From NCBI RefSeq assembly GCF_001618385.1, contig NZ_BDCR01000004.1:1051754-1115753 (forward strand): DNA of 64,000 bases, written 5' to 3'. Below, in pieces: positions 18,229 to 27,695 of this stretch (positions within the stretch are counted from its first letter, which is position 1; the number at the start of each line of letters is the position of its first letter). The position numbers were made by a program, and so were the translations under genes. Below the pieces are notes generated by a model. The model was not told where the DNA came from and searched no databases. It saw nothing but the letters and a program-made list of their open reading frames with translations. The stretch comes from Paludibacter jiangxiensis (lineage in GTDB: Bacteria; Bacteroidota; Bacteroidia; Bacteroidales; Paludibacteraceae).

Positions 18229-20244
18229 TTATTTCTTGTTTTTTAAGCTTGTTTCCAGGAAGTTGACAAATTTTTTTGGGTCTTCAGTAAACGAGAACGA
18301 ACCGTTGAGTGGCTTTCCGGTAGCATCCACCACCACATAAAATGGCTGCGCATTTGCTCCGAATTTATAACGTTGCAGGTAGCTCCATTTATCGCCAATC
18401 GTCGTCAACAAAGTCGACCGTCCATTTTCAGTCACCTGCATCGACTGCGGCAAGGCCGTTTTATCGTCCACAAAAAGTGAAACCAAAATAAACTTATCAG
18501 TCAACAGGCTTTTCACCTGCGGATCGGTCCAGACAGAAGCCTCCATCTTACGGCAATTCACACACCCGAAACCGGTAAAGTCGATCAGCACAGGCTTTCC
18601 ACTCTGTGCCGATGCAGCAATCGCCTGATCGTAATCTTTATATTCAGCATGAATTTCTTTCGTATCGTTAGGTTTAAAATCCTGCGTATAGAGCGGCGGT
18701 GCAAAAGCACTGATAGCTTTCAACGGTGCACCCCACAAACCCGGAACCATGTAGATGGCAAAAGCAAAAGATATGATCGACAGGAACAGGCGGGTTACCG
18801 AAACATGTTTCACGTCACTATCGTGCGGCAATTTGATTTTGCCGAGCAAGTAAGCACCCAGCAAAGCAAAAATCACGATGCTGATTACCAGAAATACTTC
18901 ACGATCCAGGATTCTCCAACCATACGCCAAATCGGCAACCGACAGGAATTTCAGCGCAAAGAAAAGTTCGAGAAAACCAAGCACCACCTTAATTGTGTTG
19001 AGCCAGCCGCCCGATTTCGGAAGCGATTTCAACCACGTTGGGAAGATAGCAAACAGCATGAAAGGAATGGCCAGAGCTACGGCAAAGCCAAACATGCCGA
19101 CTGCCGGTCCGAGAATAGATCCCTTCACGGCAACGTCAACCAGCAACAAACCGATCAGCGGACCGGTACAGGAGAAAGAAACCAATGCTAACGTAAAGGC
19201 CATCAACAAAATGCTCAAAATCCCCGAAGTAGATTCGGATTTGGCATCCATTTTTGTCGACCAGGAAGAAGGCAAAGCCAGTTCAAATGCACCAAAGAAC
19301 GAAATGGCAAATACAACCAGTAACGCAAAGAAAAAGAGGTTGAAAAAAGCATTGGTAGCCAGATTGTTCAGCGAGCTGGCTCCGAAAATAGCTGTAATCA
19401 GCAAGCCAAGTGTCAGATAAATCACAATAATCGACAACCCATACATAATGGCATCTTTCACTGCTTTTTTCCGGTCACTGGTTCTTTTCAGGAAGAAACT
19501 GACAGTCATCGGAATAATTGGCCAGATGCACGGCATAAACAGTGCAAGCAAACCACCCAGCAAACCCCACAGAAAAATAGACAACAAAGAGCCTCCCGTT
19601 TTATTTTCGGCACCACCCGAAGCAAAAGCTTTCATCTGATCAATTACGGGAGCCCAGGTCTGAGAAGACGGATTGGAAGAAACCGAGGCTGGCACAGCAA
19701 CTGCGGCAACCGACGTATCAGTTTTTAACGTAGCAATAGCCTGAGTGGCTGTCGGCTGAGCCGTATTGACAGGAGCTGCAACCGCCGCTACCGGAGCTTT
19801 TCCAAACGTAAACGGCTCTTTGGTTGGTGGCAAACAATTTTCATTATTACAAGTCATGTATTCCACATAACCGGATACTCCAAACGATTTCGGATCGGTA
19901 ACAACAGCCTTCTGTACAAAAACAGCCTGACCTTCGTACCATGAGAGTTTCATATCGAACGATTTGTCATACTCCTCTACCAGTTTAGATTGAGGAACTG
20001 GCTTACCTACAAGTTTCACTCCCGATGTTTTATCGAAATGAATAGAGGTTGATATGGGACCACCAGCCGGAATATTCATCCCGTAAATATGCCAGGGATG
20101 ATCGATAGCTGCTTTGAAAACAAACTGAACATCCTGCCCTTTCCCATTTTTCTGATCGAACGACCAGGTAACCGGACGTTCAATTTGTCCGAAAGCAACG
20201 ATTGTAAACAACAATGTTATGAATAATGCACTGAATTTTCTCAT
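18229..20244 (-). CDS. dsbD: Thiol:disulfide interchange protein, DsbD-like
   Basis: This 671-residue protein carries reducing power from cytoplasmic thioredoxin to the periplasm. It has a signal peptide (residues 1-19), a periplasmic N-terminal domain (about 20-145), an Ala/Thr/Pro-rich linker and about eight helices (about 215-510). The membrane part includes the redox cysteines in 'MPCIWPIIPMTVSFFL' and 'VSFSCTGPLIG'. A C-terminal thioredoxin domain has C-V-N-C in 'GFGCVNCRKMEAS' near residue 558. It converges with the flippase-like gene and shares the inverted repeats as terminator. Confidence 0.92.
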   Translation of the reverse strand: MRKFSALFITLLFTIVAFGQIERPVTWSFDQKNGKGQDVQFVFKAAIDHPWHIYGMNIPAGGPISTSIHFDKTSGVKLVGKPVPQSKLVEEYDKSFDMKLSWYEGQAVFVQKAVVTDPKSFGVSGYVEYMTCNNENCLPPTKEPFTFGKAPVAAVAAPVNTAQPTATQAIATLKTDTSVAAVAVPASVSSNPSSQTWAPVIDQMKAFASGGAENKTGGSLLSIFLWGLLGGLLALFMPCIWPIIPMTVSFFLKRTSDRKKAVKDAIMYGLSIIVIYLTLGLLITAIFGASSLNNLATNAFFNLFFFALLVVFAISFFGAFELALPSSWSTKMDAKSESTSGILSILLMAFTLALVSFSCTGPLIGLLLVDVAVKGSILGPAVGMFGFAVALAIPFMLFAIFPTWLKSLPKSGGWLNTIKVVLGFLELFFALKFLSVADLAYGWRILDREVFLVISIVIFALLGAYLLGKIKLPHDSDVKHVSVTRLFLSIISFAFAIYMVPGLWGAPLKAISAFAPPLYTQDFKPNDTKEIHAEYKDYDQAIAASAQSGKPVLIDFTGFGCVNCRKMEASVWTDPQVKSLLTDKFILVSLFVDDKTALPQSMQVTENGRSTLLTTIGDKWSYLQRYKFGANAQPFYVVVDATGKPLNGSFSFTEDPKKFVNFLETSLKNKK

Positions 20245-20361
20245 TATTAAATTCGCCTTAGGTGATGTCTAAATAATATAAATTGAACACAAAGATAATC
20301 GGTCACGCAAGTGATTCCTAACCACAACTGCCGAATTTAGCAACTGTTTAGAAATCAGCTT

Positions 20362-21636
20362 CTATTTATTAGTCATGATTTCCAGAATCAGGCGGTCGGT
20401 TTCGCACATGCCGTCGCGACCTATTTTGGTAAGGTTTTGAATGGTTTTGTCCACATTTTCATCGGTAATACCTTCCACCGCCGATACCACTTTGTTCTCC
20501 ATGGCCATCATGGCCGAAAGCGTTGCCGTAGAAACTCCGTTTGAAACTTTTAACGCACAACTGGGCTTTGCTCCGTCGCAAATCATGCCTGTAATGTTGC
20601 CAATCATGTTCTTGACCGCGTACCCGATTTGCTCGCGGCTTCCTCCCATCAAATAGGTAATACCGCAGGCCGAACCGGTGGCCGCAACCACAGCGCCGCA
20701 CAAGCCGGACAAGCGACCGAGGCTCTGTTTGATATAGATCGTCATCAGGTGGCTCAACGTAAGCGCCCGCACAAGCTCTTCTTCGCTTTTTCCGCTCTCT
20801 TCGGCATACACCGACACCGGCAGAGTAGCGGCAATACCCTGATTTCCACTTCCGGAATTACTCATCACCGGAAACATAGCACCCGCCATACGTGCATCGC
20901 AGGCAGCAGCCGTCACCGACAACATGCGGGTAAAAACGTTGTTGCCCATCATCCCGTTGGCCAATGTGTGCGACACGCCATGACCATAATCACCCTTCAT
21001 CGACTCAATAGCCGCTGCCTTGTTCATTTCGGCGGTTTTAAGAATAAAACGGAGTTCGTCAACAGGTGTTTCATGCGCAAAGTCGCATACTTTATCGAAC
21101 GAGAGTTGCAATTCTGATTCGGTAGTCACTTCACCTTCTGTTTCGCACTTCTCGGCCAACAGTATTTCCCCATCTTTTTCCAAATGAACAAAACGGGTAT
21201 GTTCATGACTAATAATCGCTTTTGCAGCATTTTTTTCCGTCGAAACCAAAACCTCAATATAAAGTTTCTCGCTGATATTCTCCTTCAGATGAACAGTGAT
21301 GATCTTCTGGTCAATCATCCGTTTGCCTTCTTCGAGAGCACCCGGGGTAATATCGCGCAACACTTCGAGTCCGTATTCCGATTTCCCGACCAATGCCCCC
21401 ATGGCAATGGCAATAGGCAAGCCTGCCATTCCGGTTCCGGGGATTCCAACGCCCATCGCATTTTTCAACATGTTGGCGCTAAGGAAAACATCGATTCTTT
21501 GCGGCACAACGCCCAAAATTTCGACCGCTTTAGCGACGGCTAATGCAACAGCCATCGGTTCGGTACATCCGATAGCCGGAATAACCTCCTGCCGGATCAA
21601 CTTCACTATTTCTTCCCGTTCGTTTTGTGACAACAT
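20362..21636 (-). CDS. UPF0597 / L-cysteine desulfidase-like protein
   Basis: This 424-residue protein of the serine-dehydratase-alpha-like UPF0597 family (CyuA/YhaM type) breaks L-cysteine to pyruvate, ammonia and sulfide in characterised members. Conserved segments are 'PAIGCTEPMAVALAVA' near the N-terminus, 'GSGNQGIAATLPV', 'GSACGITYLMGG' and 'MICDGAKPSCALKVSNG'. Their cysteines probably hold a [4Fe-4S] cluster. It stands 117 bp from the DsbD-like gene in the same direction. Whether its true substrate is cysteine is inferred from the family. Confidence 0.85.
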   Translation of the reverse strand: MLSQNEREEIVKLIRQEVIPAIGCTEPMAVALAVAKAVEILGVVPQRIDVFLSANMLKNAMGVGIPGTGMAGLPIAIAMGALVGKSEYGLEVLRDITPGALEEGKRMIDQKIITVHLKENISEKLYIEVLVSTEKNAAKAIISHEHTRFVHLEKDGEILLAEKCETEGEVTTESELQLSFDKVCDFAHETPVDELRFILKTAEMNKAAAIESMKGDYGHGVSHTLANGMMGNNVFTRMLSVTAAACDARMAGAMFPVMSNSGSGNQGIAATLPVSVYAEESGKSEEELVRALTLSHLMTIYIKQSLGRLSGLCGAVVAATGSACGITYLMGGSREQIGYAVKNMIGNITGMICDGAKPSCALKVSNGVSTATLSAMMAMENKVVSAVEGITDENVDKTIQNLTKIGRDGMCETDRLILEIMTNK

Positions 21637-21713
21637 CTCAATTGTTTATAAATTCATTACAAAGCTACTCAATTCCGCTCTTTCTCTGGCAAATCGAGCC
21701 AAAAATCAGTGTC

Positions 21714-22658
21714 TTAAGCTCCAAGTATTCCATTTATCGCCGAAAAAATAACTCTCTCATATTGATCCAACGACTTACATTTCTTTATCAGCTTAAACAG
21801 CTTATGACTATTTTCAAATTCTGCCGACTGATAACTCCAAAACTCTTCCAGATGTTTCAGGAAATGATGATCGCCCGAATATTTTTGTTGACAATGCGTA
21901 ATCAATTCTTTATGAAAACTTTTCAGTCTCGCCGCTTTTTCATCTGCCGTCAGAGACGCGTTTCGCAACTCCGATAGCAGAAAGGGATGCTGCAATACGC
22001 CACGACCCAGCATCAAGGCCTTAACTTCAGGCGCTTGTTGCAAAATACGAGTCGCATCTTCGTTGCTATTGATATCGCCATTATAGCAAACCGGAGCTTT
22101 CAAAGCCGATGCATAATTTAGAAATGCGTCAAAATCAACATCTCCCTTGTACTGTTGTTTCCCCACACGCGGATGAATAATGATCTCTTCCAAAGGAAAT
22201 GCATTAAAAACAGGAATCAATGCTTCAAATTCAGAGATATGTTCCAATCCCAAACGGCATTTTACCGATATTTTCATTGTCGAATCGTGACAGATCACTT
22301 CCAGCAGATTTTTGATCTCCTCTGGATATGGCAACAATCCGGCTCCCATCCGCCGTCCGGTTACCATCGGATAGGGACAGCCCATGTTGATATTGATCTC
22401 GGTATAACCGTGCGAACGGCACAACTCTTCGAACCGAAAAAAGGAAGCTGCATCATTTCCCAAAAATTGCGGTACCGGCTTCTGGAAACGGTTATGTTCA
22501 GGCAACAGATCGTTGCATTGATTGGGGCGGTAAAATTCTCCGTTTTGAACCCGCACAAATGGCGTGAACGTTTTGTCAAACAAACCAACGTGTTTTGAAA
22601 AAGACTCACGAAACATCCAGTCGGTCAAACCCTGTAAAGGAGCGAGATATATTTTCAT
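21714..22658 (-). CDS. dus: tRNA-dihydrouridine synthase
   Basis: Dus reduces uridines in the D-loop of tRNA with FMN. The ATG at 22658 gives 314 residues beginning 'MKIYLAPLQGLTDWMFRE'; an in-frame ATG at 22727 would overlap the upstream gene. The catalytic cysteine is in 'ININMGCPYPMVTGRRMGAG', FMN contacts are in 'SVKCRLG', 'IIHPRVGKQQYKG' and 'NGDIN', and 'ALMLGRGVLQHPFLL' closes the barrel. It begins 10 bp after the stop of the preceding hypothetical gene, so the three genes YwbE-like, hypothetical and dus form an operon. Confidence 0.93.
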   Translation of the reverse strand: MKIYLAPLQGLTDWMFRESFSKHVGLFDKTFTPFVRVQNGEFYRPNQCNDLLPEHNRFQKPVPQFLGNDAASFFRFEELCRSHGYTEININMGCPYPMVTGRRMGAGLLPYPEEIKNLLEVICHDSTMKISVKCRLGLEHISEFEALIPVFNAFPLEEIIIHPRVGKQQYKGDVDFDAFLNYASALKAPVCYNGDINSNEDATRILQQAPEVKALMLGRGVLQHPFLLSELRNASLTADEKAARLKSFHKELITHCQQKYSGDHHFLKHLEEFWSYQSAEFENSHKLFKLIKKCKSLDQYERVIFSAINGILGA

Positions 22659-22668
22659 TACCAGTTTT

Positions 22669-23139
22669 TTACAGCGATCTGATTGCTTCCGAATAATCAA
22701 ACTGCAAGTCTTCGTGCAAAGTTGCAAGGGCTTTTTGCATATTGAGATATTGCCTCAAATAGAGATTTCCCAGAAAAGTGCTGGCCGATAACGTGATGCC
22801 GGTTTTCTTCAGTTCCTGACAAAAATAGATGCGCAGTTCCACCTCTGTACGCTTTGAACCGGAATACTTTATCTGTTTGTTGACAAAAGTAAGAATTTTG
22901 CGAACCTGTTTTTTAGCTTCGTATACCCTACCCTTTTTCACCTCACTGAATTGTTCATCCATCTGTTCTTTCACACCTTTGATATAAGCATCTTCGTCCT
23001 GAGATTCGAACAGAAGATAGGTCAACAGTTCCTTATTTTCCTTTTTGAACTTGGCCATGCGGGTGCACAGCTCTTTCAGTTGCGAAGGATGCAAAAGATC
23101 AAGTTCGGTTTTAATTTCTTTGAGAGAGGAGGCTTTCAT
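22669..23139 (-). CDS. Conserved hypothetical protein, helical
   Basis: I do not recognise this 156-residue protein. It is almost wholly helical and charged, with long Lys/Glu-rich segments ('EQMDEQFSEVKKGRVYEAKKQVRK'-like, about residues 58-82). It has no signal peptide or membrane segment, so it is cytoplasmic. Its place between the YwbE-like gene and dus, with 10-bp gaps on both sides, suggests a housekeeping, possibly RNA-related, role. That is inference from context only. Confidence 0.7.
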   Translation of the reverse strand: MKASSLKEIKTELDLLHPSQLKELCTRMAKFKKENKELLTYLLFESQDEDAYIKGVKEQMDEQFSEVKKGRVYEAKKQVRKILTFVNKQIKYSGSKRTEVELRIYFCQELKKTGITLSASTFLGNLYLRQYLNMQKALATLHEDLQFDYSEAIRSL

Positions 23140-23149
23140 TGCTCAAAAT

Positions 23150-23341
23150 TTATTTGATATACTGAACCCGGCCAACTTCGCCCGACGTAAGTCTTACTTT
23201 AATGCCGTGAGGATGAAACATGCTATTGGTCAGAACATCCTGCACTATTCCTTCTGTTATATGCCCCGATCGTTGATCTGCTTTCAGCACAATTCCGACC
23301 TCAAGGCCTGGCTTTATATCGCTTCTGTTTTGTCCGTTCAT
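23150..23341 (-). CDS. YwbE-like small protein (DUF2196)
   Basis: This 63-residue protein starts at the ATG at 23341 ('MNGQNRSDIKPGLEVGIV'); a longer reading frame exists but lacks family support. The motifs 'GLEVGIVLKADQR', 'TEGIVQDVLT' and 'HPHGIKVRL' match the YwbE family, a small beta-barrel of unknown function. It is the first gene of a three-gene operon with the hypothetical gene and dus. Confidence 0.82.
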   Translation of the reverse strand: MNGQNRSDIKPGLEVGIVLKADQRSGHITEGIVQDVLTNSMFHPHGIKVRLTSGEVGRVQYIK

Positions 23342-23540
23342 ACTGTATAATAACTTTTGGCAAAAATAGCGATAATTCGGCAGGTTTTTATGATTCAAAA
23401 GCATCTGCCGAATCTGTCAAAAATGCAGCCTGAATACACCTCCCGAAACAAGAACCCCTGCTGGTCAGAACAAAACAACGTGTCTTGATTTAGGTTTGAC
23501 AAAATTTGCAGATTTCATCGGTAGAACAAAGTGAAATTAT

Positions 23541-23548
23541 TACCTTTG
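23541..23548 (+). promoter_or_regulatory. ftsK promoter -7 element
   Basis: TACCTTTG fits TAnnTTTG. Transcription would begin near 23554. This excludes the upstream ATG at 23550 as start codon and favours 23571. Confidence 0.6.
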
Positions 23549-23570
23549 TATGATAATTTGCATTAAACTT

Positions 23571-26021
23571 ATGGCGAAGACCGAATCCTCCAAGAAGAAA
23601 TCTCAATCAAAAGACAACCAATCAAATACAATGCCCAATAGATTTATAAGGCTTCTGAAAGACGAACGCACTCATTTTATTCTGGGACTAATCGTTTTGG
23701 TAGGCGTAATTTATGTTGCACTATCGCTCATTTCCTTTTTTTACACCGGAGCTGCTGATCAGAGCAAGATCCAGGATCCATGGTACATTAACATGGGAGG
23801 AAATGATGCCAATATCGAGAACTGGACCGGGGCTATCGGAGCTCACATCGCAGAAGCCATGATTAACCGCGGGTTTGGTGTGGCTGCGTTTGCCTGGCTG
23901 ATTTTTCCGATTGTAGTAGGCCTACGGCTCATGTCCGTACGCGCAATCGAACTCTGGAAAGCATTTATCTACCCCATGCTTATCATGGTTTGGCTATCAC
24001 TCTTTTTAGGCACAACACTGTCATACGTTTACAAAGACACATTCTTATTCCTTGGCGGAGAACACGGATATTACCTCGGCGAATGGATGCGCAGTAAATT
24101 CGGATGGTCTGGCACCGTACTCGTGCTGGCCGTTACCTGCCTGATATTCTGCATCATTATTTTCAGCGGAACTTTACCATTCCTTCGCAGCTTGTTCAAG
24201 CGTAAGCCCAAGCCTGAAGTACCGTTTGCCGCCGAAGCCGCAACTGTTTCTGCCGCCAGCATGGAAGTTGAAACTGAAATGATTGCCGATCCGAAAGAAA
24301 ACACATTAACCATCGAGGTGGATGATTTGGATGAAGAAGATCCTTTTGTTGTCGGCACGGAAGAGGAAAGTCCGAAAGAGGAAAGTGATTTTGAAGTAGT
24401 AGCTCCTCAACCCGAGACTTACCAACCGGCTTTAAGCACTGCCGAGGCTCATCATCTGTTCGACAACAATAAACCACTTGATAATGAAGATGAATACGAC
24501 CAGTCATCGCTGGGCGAATACGACCCGACTATCGACCTATCGCACTATAAATTCCCGGTTCTAGAGCTGCTGAAAGAGTACAACAACGGCATCACCTCCG
24601 TCGACATGGACGAGCAAAACGCCAACAAGCACAAAATCATCAACACACTCAAGAACTACGGCATTGAGATTGACAGCATCAAAGCAACCGTCGGCCCAAC
24701 CATTACACTTTACGAAATAGTTCCGAAACCGGGTGTTCGTATCTCCAAAATCAAGAATCTGGAAGACGACATCGCGTTAAGTCTGGCAGCTCTCGGCATC
24801 CGTATCATCGCTCCGATTCCTGGCAAAGGCACCATCGGTATTGAAGTACCGAACCGTGATCCACAGATCGTTTCGATGCGTTCTGTCATCAGTTCCAAAA
24901 AATTCCAGGAATCACGCTACGATTTGCCGGTAGCATTCGGAAGCACGATCACCAACGAGATCTTCATGCTCGACTTGTGCAAAATGCCTCACTTACTGGT
25001 AGCCGGAGCTACAGGACAAGGAAAGTCGGTGGGTCTGAATGCCATCATCGCATCGTTGCTCTACAAAAAACACCCGTCGACGCTGAAGTTTGTACTGGTC
25101 GACCCGAAAAAAGTAGAGTTCAATATCTATTCGGGTATCGAAAAGCATTTTCTTGCCAAACTACCTGACGGAGAAGAAGCTATCATTACCGACGTTTCCA
25201 AGGTGGTTCAAACGCTCAACTCGCTCACAAAAGAGATGGACGACCGTTACGAATTGCTCAAGAAAGCGCATGTACGAAACATCAAGGAATACAACGCAAA
25301 ATTCGTTTCGCGCCACCTCAACCCCGAAAAAGGGCATAAGTTCCTGCCATACATCGTTGTAATCATCGACGAGTTTGGTGACCTGATTATGCAGGCCGGC
25401 AAAGAGGTGGAATTGCCGATTGCACGTATTGCTCAGCTGGCTCGTGCCGTGGGTATTCACATGGTGATTGCCACCCAACGTCCATCAACCAACATCATCA
25501 CCGGGGTGATCAAAGCAAACTTCCCTGCCCGTGTGGCTTTCCGCGTAATGGCAATGGTCGATTCGCGTACTATCCTCGACACGCCGGGTGCCAACCAACT
25601 GATCGGACGTGGAGACATGCTCTTCTCGCAAGGCGGCGATCTGGTTCGCGTACAGTGTGCATTTGTGGATACTCCTGAAGTTGAGAATATTGTCAAATAT
25701 ATTTCGCAACAGCAATCCTACCCAACGGCATTCTATCTGCCCGAATACGTGGGCGGCGAAAGTGAAGGCAACGACCTGTCGGATGTGGATCTTTCGAAAC
25801 GAGACCCATTGTTCGAGGAAGCAGCACGCCTGATTGTTGCAAGCCAACAGGGATCAACCTCGCTGATTCAGCGCAAATTCTCTATCGGGTACAACCGTGC
25901 CGGACGCCTGGCCGACCAGCTCGAAGCCGCCGGTATTATCGGTCCGCCCGACGGCAGCAAACCACGTCAGGTACTAATTTCCGACGAGTATAACCTGGAG
26001 ATGAAGCTAAAAAATTTGTAG
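23571..26021 (+). CDS. ftsK: DNA translocase FtsK
   Basis: This 816-residue translocase pumps chromosome-terminus DNA at the septum. The start at 23571 ('MAKTESSKKKSQS') is chosen because the promoter box ends at 23548. Four N-terminal membrane helices (about residues 28-205) are followed by an acidic, low-complexity linker (about 220-310). The motor has Walker A 'GATGQGKSVGL', Walker B 'IVVIIDEFGDL' and 'VIATQRPSTNIITGVIKANFP'. The C-terminal gamma winged helix, which reads KOPS-type polarity sites, is 'RKFSIGYNRAGRLADQLE'. It may be co-transcribed with rimO, 74 bp downstream. Confidence 0.96.
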   Translation: MAKTESSKKKSQSKDNQSNTMPNRFIRLLKDERTHFILGLIVLVGVIYVALSLISFFYTGAADQSKIQDPWYINMGGNDANIENWTGAIGAHIAEAMINRGFGVAAFAWLIFPIVVGLRLMSVRAIELWKAFIYPMLIMVWLSLFLGTTLSYVYKDTFLFLGGEHGYYLGEWMRSKFGWSGTVLVLAVTCLIFCIIIFSGTLPFLRSLFKRKPKPEVPFAAEAATVSAASMEVETEMIADPKENTLTIEVDDLDEEDPFVVGTEEESPKEESDFEVVAPQPETYQPALSTAEAHHLFDNNKPLDNEDEYDQSSLGEYDPTIDLSHYKFPVLELLKEYNNGITSVDMDEQNANKHKIINTLKNYGIEIDSIKATVGPTITLYEIVPKPGVRISKIKNLEDDIALSLAALGIRIIAPIPGKGTIGIEVPNRDPQIVSMRSVISSKKFQESRYDLPVAFGSTITNEIFMLDLCKMPHLLVAGATGQGKSVGLNAIIASLLYKKHPSTLKFVLVDPKKVEFNIYSGIEKHFLAKLPDGEEAIITDVSKVVQTLNSLTKEMDDRYELLKKAHVRNIKEYNAKFVSRHLNPEKGHKFLPYIVVIIDEFGDLIMQAGKEVELPIARIAQLARAVGIHMVIATQRPSTNIITGVIKANFPARVAFRVMAMVDSRTILDTPGANQLIGRGDMLFSQGGDLVRVQCAFVDTPEVENIVKYISQQQSYPTAFYLPEYVGGESEGNDLSDVDLSKRDPLFEEAARLIVASQQGSTSLIQRKFSIGYNRAGRLADQLEAAGIIGPPDGSKPRQVLISDEYNLEMKLKNL

Positions 26022-26095
26022 ACACCCATTACACAATTTGTGTAGAGTCATTTGTGTCATAATTATTTATTTGTGTAATTCGTGTCATTAAAAGT

Positions 26096-27415
26096 ATGAA
26101 GAAATCCAATCTTGTAGATATAATCACTATGGGCTGCTCCAAAAACCTTGTGGACACGGAGCATGTGATGCGCCAACTCGAATCGAACGGGTATCGCGTA
26201 AAGCACGACTCGAACAATCCGGAAGGTGGCATTGTCATCATCAACACCTGCGGTTTTATAGGTGATGCCAAAGAAGAATCCATCAATACTATATTACAGT
26301 TTGCAGAACTGAAGCAAGCAAAAAAGATCGACAAGCTGATTGTGATGGGCTGTCTTTCTCAACGTTATCTGGAAGAACTAAAGCTTGAATTACCGGAAGT
26401 GGATCATTTTTATGGCAAGTTCGATTTCAAATCGATCATCAACGACCTGGGCAAAGCCTACCGTCCTGATCTTGAACTCGAAAGAACATTAACCACACCT
26501 CCGCATTATGCCTATGTGAAAATTTCGGAAGGTTGCGATCGCACCTGTTCATACTGTGCTATCCCTATAATAACAGGTAAGCATCAGTCGCGCCCCATCG
26601 AAGAGATTGTGGACGAAGGAAAATGGCTTGTAAGTCAGGGCGTAAAAGAGTTTCAACTCATCGCGCAGGATCTCTCCTACTACGGTTATGATCTTTACAA
26701 AAAATCGAAACTGGCAGAGCTGACACAACGTTTATCGGACATCAAAGGAGTGGAATGGATACGATTGCATTATGCCTATCCGGCACATTTCCCATTCGAT
26801 ATTTTGCCTGTTATACACGAACGCGACAACGTGTGCAACTATCTGGATATTGCTTTGCAGCACAGTAGCGATCACATGCTAAAACTGATGCGCCGGAATG
26901 TAACGACAGCCGAAACAAAAGACTTACTAGCCCGCATTCGCAGCGAGGTGCCCGGAATTCATCTTCGCACGACACTTTTGGTGGGCCATCCCGAAGAGAC
27001 GGAAGAAGACGTTGAGCAACTGAAAGAATTTGTCAGAGAGCAGCAGTTCGAGCGACTCGGAGTGTTCGCCTATTCGCACGAAGAAAGCACTTACGCTCAC
27101 AAACATTACAAGGACAACATTCCGGACGAAGTAAAACAACAGCGCGTCGACGACATCATGGAGTTGCAACGCCCCATCTCGGCCAAACACAACGAAAAGA
27201 AGGTGGGACAAACGTTCAAAGTCATTATCGACCGTGAAGAAAACGAATATTACGTCGGACGTACGGAATTTGATTCACCAGAAGTTGATCCGGAAGTTCT
27301 AATTTCCAAAAAACATAAAGTAAAAACCGGCCATTTTTATCCGGTAAAAATCACTACCTTTGACGATTACGACCTGTTTGGTGAAATTTCAAATCCACAG
27401 CAAGATGAACAATAA
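26096..27415 (+). CDS. rimO: Ribosomal protein S12 methylthiotransferase
   Basis: This 439-residue radical-SAM enzyme adds a methylthio group to Asp88/89 of S12. The N-terminal UPF0004 domain has cluster cysteines in 'TMGCSKNLVDTE', 'INTCGFIGDA' and 'VMGCLSQRY'. The radical-SAM motif is C-x3-C-x2-C in 'GCDRTCSYCAIP'. A C-terminal TRAM domain follows (about 375-435). 'GCSKN' and 'LHYAYP' favour RimO over MiaB. Its last 11 bp overlap the start of the HU gene, indicating translational coupling. Confidence 0.95.
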   Translation: MKKSNLVDIITMGCSKNLVDTEHVMRQLESNGYRVKHDSNNPEGGIVIINTCGFIGDAKEESINTILQFAELKQAKKIDKLIVMGCLSQRYLEELKLELPEVDHFYGKFDFKSIINDLGKAYRPDLELERTLTTPPHYAYVKISEGCDRTCSYCAIPIITGKHQSRPIEEIVDEGKWLVSQGVKEFQLIAQDLSYYGYDLYKKSKLAELTQRLSDIKGVEWIRLHYAYPAHFPFDILPVIHERDNVCNYLDIALQHSSDHMLKLMRRNVTTAETKDLLARIRSEVPGIHLRTTLLVGHPEETEEDVEQLKEFVREQQFERLGVFAYSHEESTYAHKHYKDNIPDEVKQQRVDDIMELQRPISAKHNEKKVGQTFKVIIDREENEYYVGRTEFDSPEVDPEVLISKKHKVKTGHFYPVKITTFDDYDLFGEISNPQQDEQ

Positions 27416-27695
27416 AGAATTAATTACAGAATTAGCGCGCAGTCTGGACTTGCCCAAAGAAAAAATCAGCGCACTGCTTGATGCTACAGCGAAAGCGATG
27501 GCTGAAGAATTAAGCAAAGGGAACTCTGTAAATATGCAGGGATTTGGAGTTTTCGAATCAAGGCGGAAAGATGAGCGGGTTTCTGTCAATCCCCGCACCA
27601 AAATCCGGACACTTATTCCACCGAAACAGGTAGTAGTTTTCAAGCCCAGTAATTCATTAAAAGACAAAGTAAAGCAAAGCAACCTTCATGAGTAA
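27405..27695 (+). CDS. HU-family DNA-binding protein
   Basis: This 96-residue HU/IHF-like nucleoid protein starts at the ATG at 27405, inside the last codons of rimO. It has the N-terminal helical dimer part ('NNKELITELARSLDLPKEKISALL') and the flexible beta-arm region ('GFGVFESRRKDERVSVNPRT'). The overlap with rimO and with the next gene (8 bp) suggests a tightly coupled operon. The neighbour is an HU-membrane-LysM fusion, so the two could form mixed dimers; that is a hypothesis. Confidence 0.9.
   Translation: MNNKELITELARSLDLPKEKISALLDATAKAMAEELSKGNSVNMQGFGVFESRRKDERVSVNPRTKIRTLIPPKQVVVFKPSNSLKDKVKQSNLHE

Noticed and set aside
18649..19420. Two overlapping + strand frames of 180 residues
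   Set aside because: They lie antisense within the DsbD-like gene, whose membrane helices and Cys motifs are clear. Their composition is that of shadow frames.
26022..26095. Palindrome TACACAATTTGTGTA (26030-26044) as a terminator or operator for rimO
   Set aside because: There is no T run and the stretch is full of 'tgtgtcat/tgtgtaat' text typical of dispersed intergenic repeats, so no specific role can be supported.
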